Positions 62,617 through 64,000 of a DNA stretch of 64,000 nucleotides are shown one piece after another. The notes beneath the pieces were generated by a model. That model made no database searches. It was not told the origin of the DNA and worked only from the letters and a program-made list of their open reading frames with translations. Origin of the DNA: JACVRW01 sp963821275 (GTDB lineage: Bacteria; Actinomycetota; Thermoleophilia; Solirubrobacterales; Thermoleophilaceae); assembly GCA_963821275.1 (NCBI GenBank), contig CAWGDF010000014.1, positions 25,386-89,385 on the forward strand, written 5' to 3'. Position numbers and translations under genes: made by a program. The number at the start of each line of letters is the position of its first letter. Positions within the stretch are counted from its first letter, which is position 1.

Positions 62617-62922
62617 CTGACGGAGGCCTGGGCGCTCAAGGAGGCGTTCCGCCGGGTCTACCGGGCGTCCGACCGCCGCGAGGCCGAGCGCCGGCTCGAG
62701 CGGTTCCTGGCCGCCGTCGAGCGCGCCCAGCTGCCGGCCTTCACCGCCTTCGCCGACGGCGTCCGGCTCTGGCGCTCCGAGCTGCTGGCCTACCTCGACG
62801 AGCCGACCACCAACCGCTACGCCGAAGGCGTCATCAACAAGGTCAAAATAATCAAGCGCCGCGCCTACGGAATCCCATCGTTCGGCGGCTTTCGGGAACG
62901 AGTACTGCTCGCCTGCGGCTAA
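62617..62922 (+). mobile_element. ISL3-family transposase C-terminal fragment
   Basis: The frame LTEAWALKEAFRRVYRASDR … WRSELLAYLDEPTTNRYAEGVINKVKIIKRRAYGIPSF … VLLACG ends at TAA 62920. TNRYAEGVINKVKIIKRRAYG with a GF/LLACG end is the C-terminal signature of ISL3 transposases. Only about 100 residues remain, without the DDE catalytic core. Directly joined to the broken ANTAR gene; no inverted repeats are evident. Confidence 0.8.
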
Positions 62923-62951
62923 ACGATCGCGGACGCTCGCTGCCGCGGGCC

Positions 62952-63803
62952 ATGGTCCGCGACGGCGGCTACGCTGCGGCTGTGGCCGCAGCCGACGGCA
63001 ACTTCCTCGTCGCCCGCAATCCCGACCCCGACAGCTCGCTGGCCTACCTGCTGCGACTGCCGCTCGAAGGCGGCATCGAGCTCAAGGCCAAAGAAGCGTG
63101 GCCGGTCACAGCGCGCGTCTACTGCCACCCGCTCGAACAATGGCCACCAGACGCCGAGCTGGTCGAGGAGGTGGCGGTCCGCCAGTGCCAGCGCCGCGGC
63201 CGCGCGGTCGACCTCGTGCTCGACCGAGCGCGCAACAACCGCTCGCAATTCGTCTTCACCGAGCCGCAGCCCGGGCGTCGCGGCGGCCGGCCGATGATCT
63301 TCTGGCAGACAGCACGGACCGCCCGCCGGGCACGCCCCGGCCAACGCGCCCCGACGCGACGCGCCTCAGGGCTCGACGGCCTCACCATCGAAGTCGACTC
63401 GCGCGAGCGTTACCCCTACCGCTTCCAAGGCCGCGCCGTCGAGCGCCAGCGCCGCGCCCTGGCCTGCGGGGACTACGCCATCCTCGAGGACGAACGGGTG
63501 CTCGCCGCGGTCGAGCGCAAGACGCTCGAAGATCTCGTCAAATCGCTCGTCGATGGCTCGCTCGCCTACGCGCTCGCCGAACTGTCCGCCCTGCCCGCCG
63601 CCACGGTGGTCGTCGAAGCACGCTACTCCGCACTCGTCAACGCGCCCCGCGTCCAACCCGGCTGGCTCTGCGAACTCGTCGCCCAGCTACAGGTGCGCTA
63701 CCCCACCGTCCCGGTCGTCTTCTGCGACTCACGCAAGCTCGCCGAGGACTACACCCACCGCTTCCTCGCCGCCGCACTCGCCCAGCACAGCGCCACCAAC
63801 TGA
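62952..63803 (+). CDS. ERCC4/XPF-type nuclease domain protein
   Basis: 283 residues. The N-terminal region (MVRDGGYAAAVAAADGNFLVARNPDPDSSL) is followed by a C-terminal ERCC4 nuclease domain: LTIEVDSRERYPYRF, CGDYAI and the core ERKTLEDLVKSL (ERKxxxD-like active site). Such nucleases act on branched DNA or in repair. ATG 62952 matches the start I recall for related actinobacterial proteins. It begins 29 bases after the transposase fragment. The last 197 bases of the window (63804-64000) show no gene. Confidence 0.82.
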   Translation: MVRDGGYAAAVAAADGNFLVARNPDPDSSLAYLLRLPLEGGIELKAKEAWPVTARVYCHPLEQWPPDAELVEEVAVRQCQRRGRAVDLVLDRARNNRSQFVFTEPQPGRRGGRPMIFWQTARTARRARPGQRAPTRRASGLDGLTIEVDSRERYPYRFQGRAVERQRRALACGDYAILEDERVLAAVERKTLEDLVKSLVDGSLAYALAELSALPAATVVVEARYSALVNAPRVQPGWLCELVAQLQVRYPTVPVVFCDSRKLAEDYTHRFLAAALAQHSATN

Positions 63804-64000
63804 CCCGCCGCCCACCATCCCCCACAACGGGATCACGAGGCGCACCCCGCTCGATCGACGAGACCCCAGTTTTCGACCGGGCTTGACCCGGGCCGGCCAG
63901 CGCGGCTCGCACGCGGTCGTCCGAGCGGCTGTCAGGGCCAAGGGCGACGAGTTCGCCCCTGTCAGCGGGGCGCCACCGGAATCCCGACCGCTCGTCCGGC

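Noticed and set aside
62617..62922. Complete IS element
   Set aside because: Only the C-terminal end of a transposase is present, with no catalytic core, N-terminus or terminal inverted repeats.

Overview
This is high-GC (roughly 70%), gene-dense DNA with strong G/C preference at third codon positions and frequent GTG/TTG starts. The gene content points to an actinobacterium, most likely of the Thermoleophilia/Solirubrobacterales type. The evidence is an actinobacterial-style gas vesicle cluster, secreted proteins sharing a basic Arg-rich C-terminal domain, an F420/FMN-type LLM oxidoreductase, a SAM-I riboswitch in front of a threonine-synthase-like gene with a CysO-like sulfur carrier, and MMPL transporters. 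The taxonomic call is inference from gene content only.

Layout. 0-3 kb: end of an LLM oxidoreductase, a frameshifted GH13 amylase-family gene, and a convergent CorA transporter. 3-5.7 kb: SAM-I riboswitch plus terminator, a MetM-like PLP enzyme, a MetO/CysO-like sulfur carrier and a sugar-nucleotide SDR. 6-13.6 kb: four secreted surface proteins (PKD, N,N-dimethylformamidase-like, a glutaminase-like/deacetylase-like protein, and a lectin-like protein), three of which share a C-terminal domain. 13.7-16.2 kb: tatAC divergent from two exported ferritin-like proteins. 16.3-18.2 kb: small membrane protein, dimethylarginine hydrolase and nitrilase-family amidase, ending in a tRNA-3'-end-like sequence. 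18.2-20.3 kb: NTF2/SDR pair divergent from TetR. 20.4-23.3 kb: an ECF sigma operon with a mechanosensitive channel, and a divergent channel-like/CsbD stress group. 23.4-31.5 kb: gas vesicle cluster. 31.6-33.5 kb: small accessory genes. 33.6-37.5 kb: PadR plus a two-gene ABC exporter. 37.7-44.2 kb: MASE1-SpoIIE phosphatase with a broken kinase partner, a coiled-coil membrane protein, an Mct-like CoA transferase, DivIVA-like and PspC proteins. 44.4-56.1 kb: FAD oxidoreductase, two large ATPase regulators and an MMPL transporter. 56.2-64 kb: membrane proteins, a second MMPL transporter, and a decayed locus (CDF fragment, ANTAR fragment, ISL3 transposase tail) next to an ERCC4-type nuclease.

How genes work together. 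The clearest modules are: SAM-controlled homocysteine synthesis (metM-metO); a tightly overlapping gas vesicle operon with three GvpA/J-family and three GvpF/L-family proteins plus several actinobacteria-specific accessories; Tat export beside its probable cargo; and PadR-controlled ABC export. A technical caution runs through the window: at least ten single-base indels break otherwise intact genes. Most are restorable by removing one base, so they are more likely sequencing/assembly errors than true decay.
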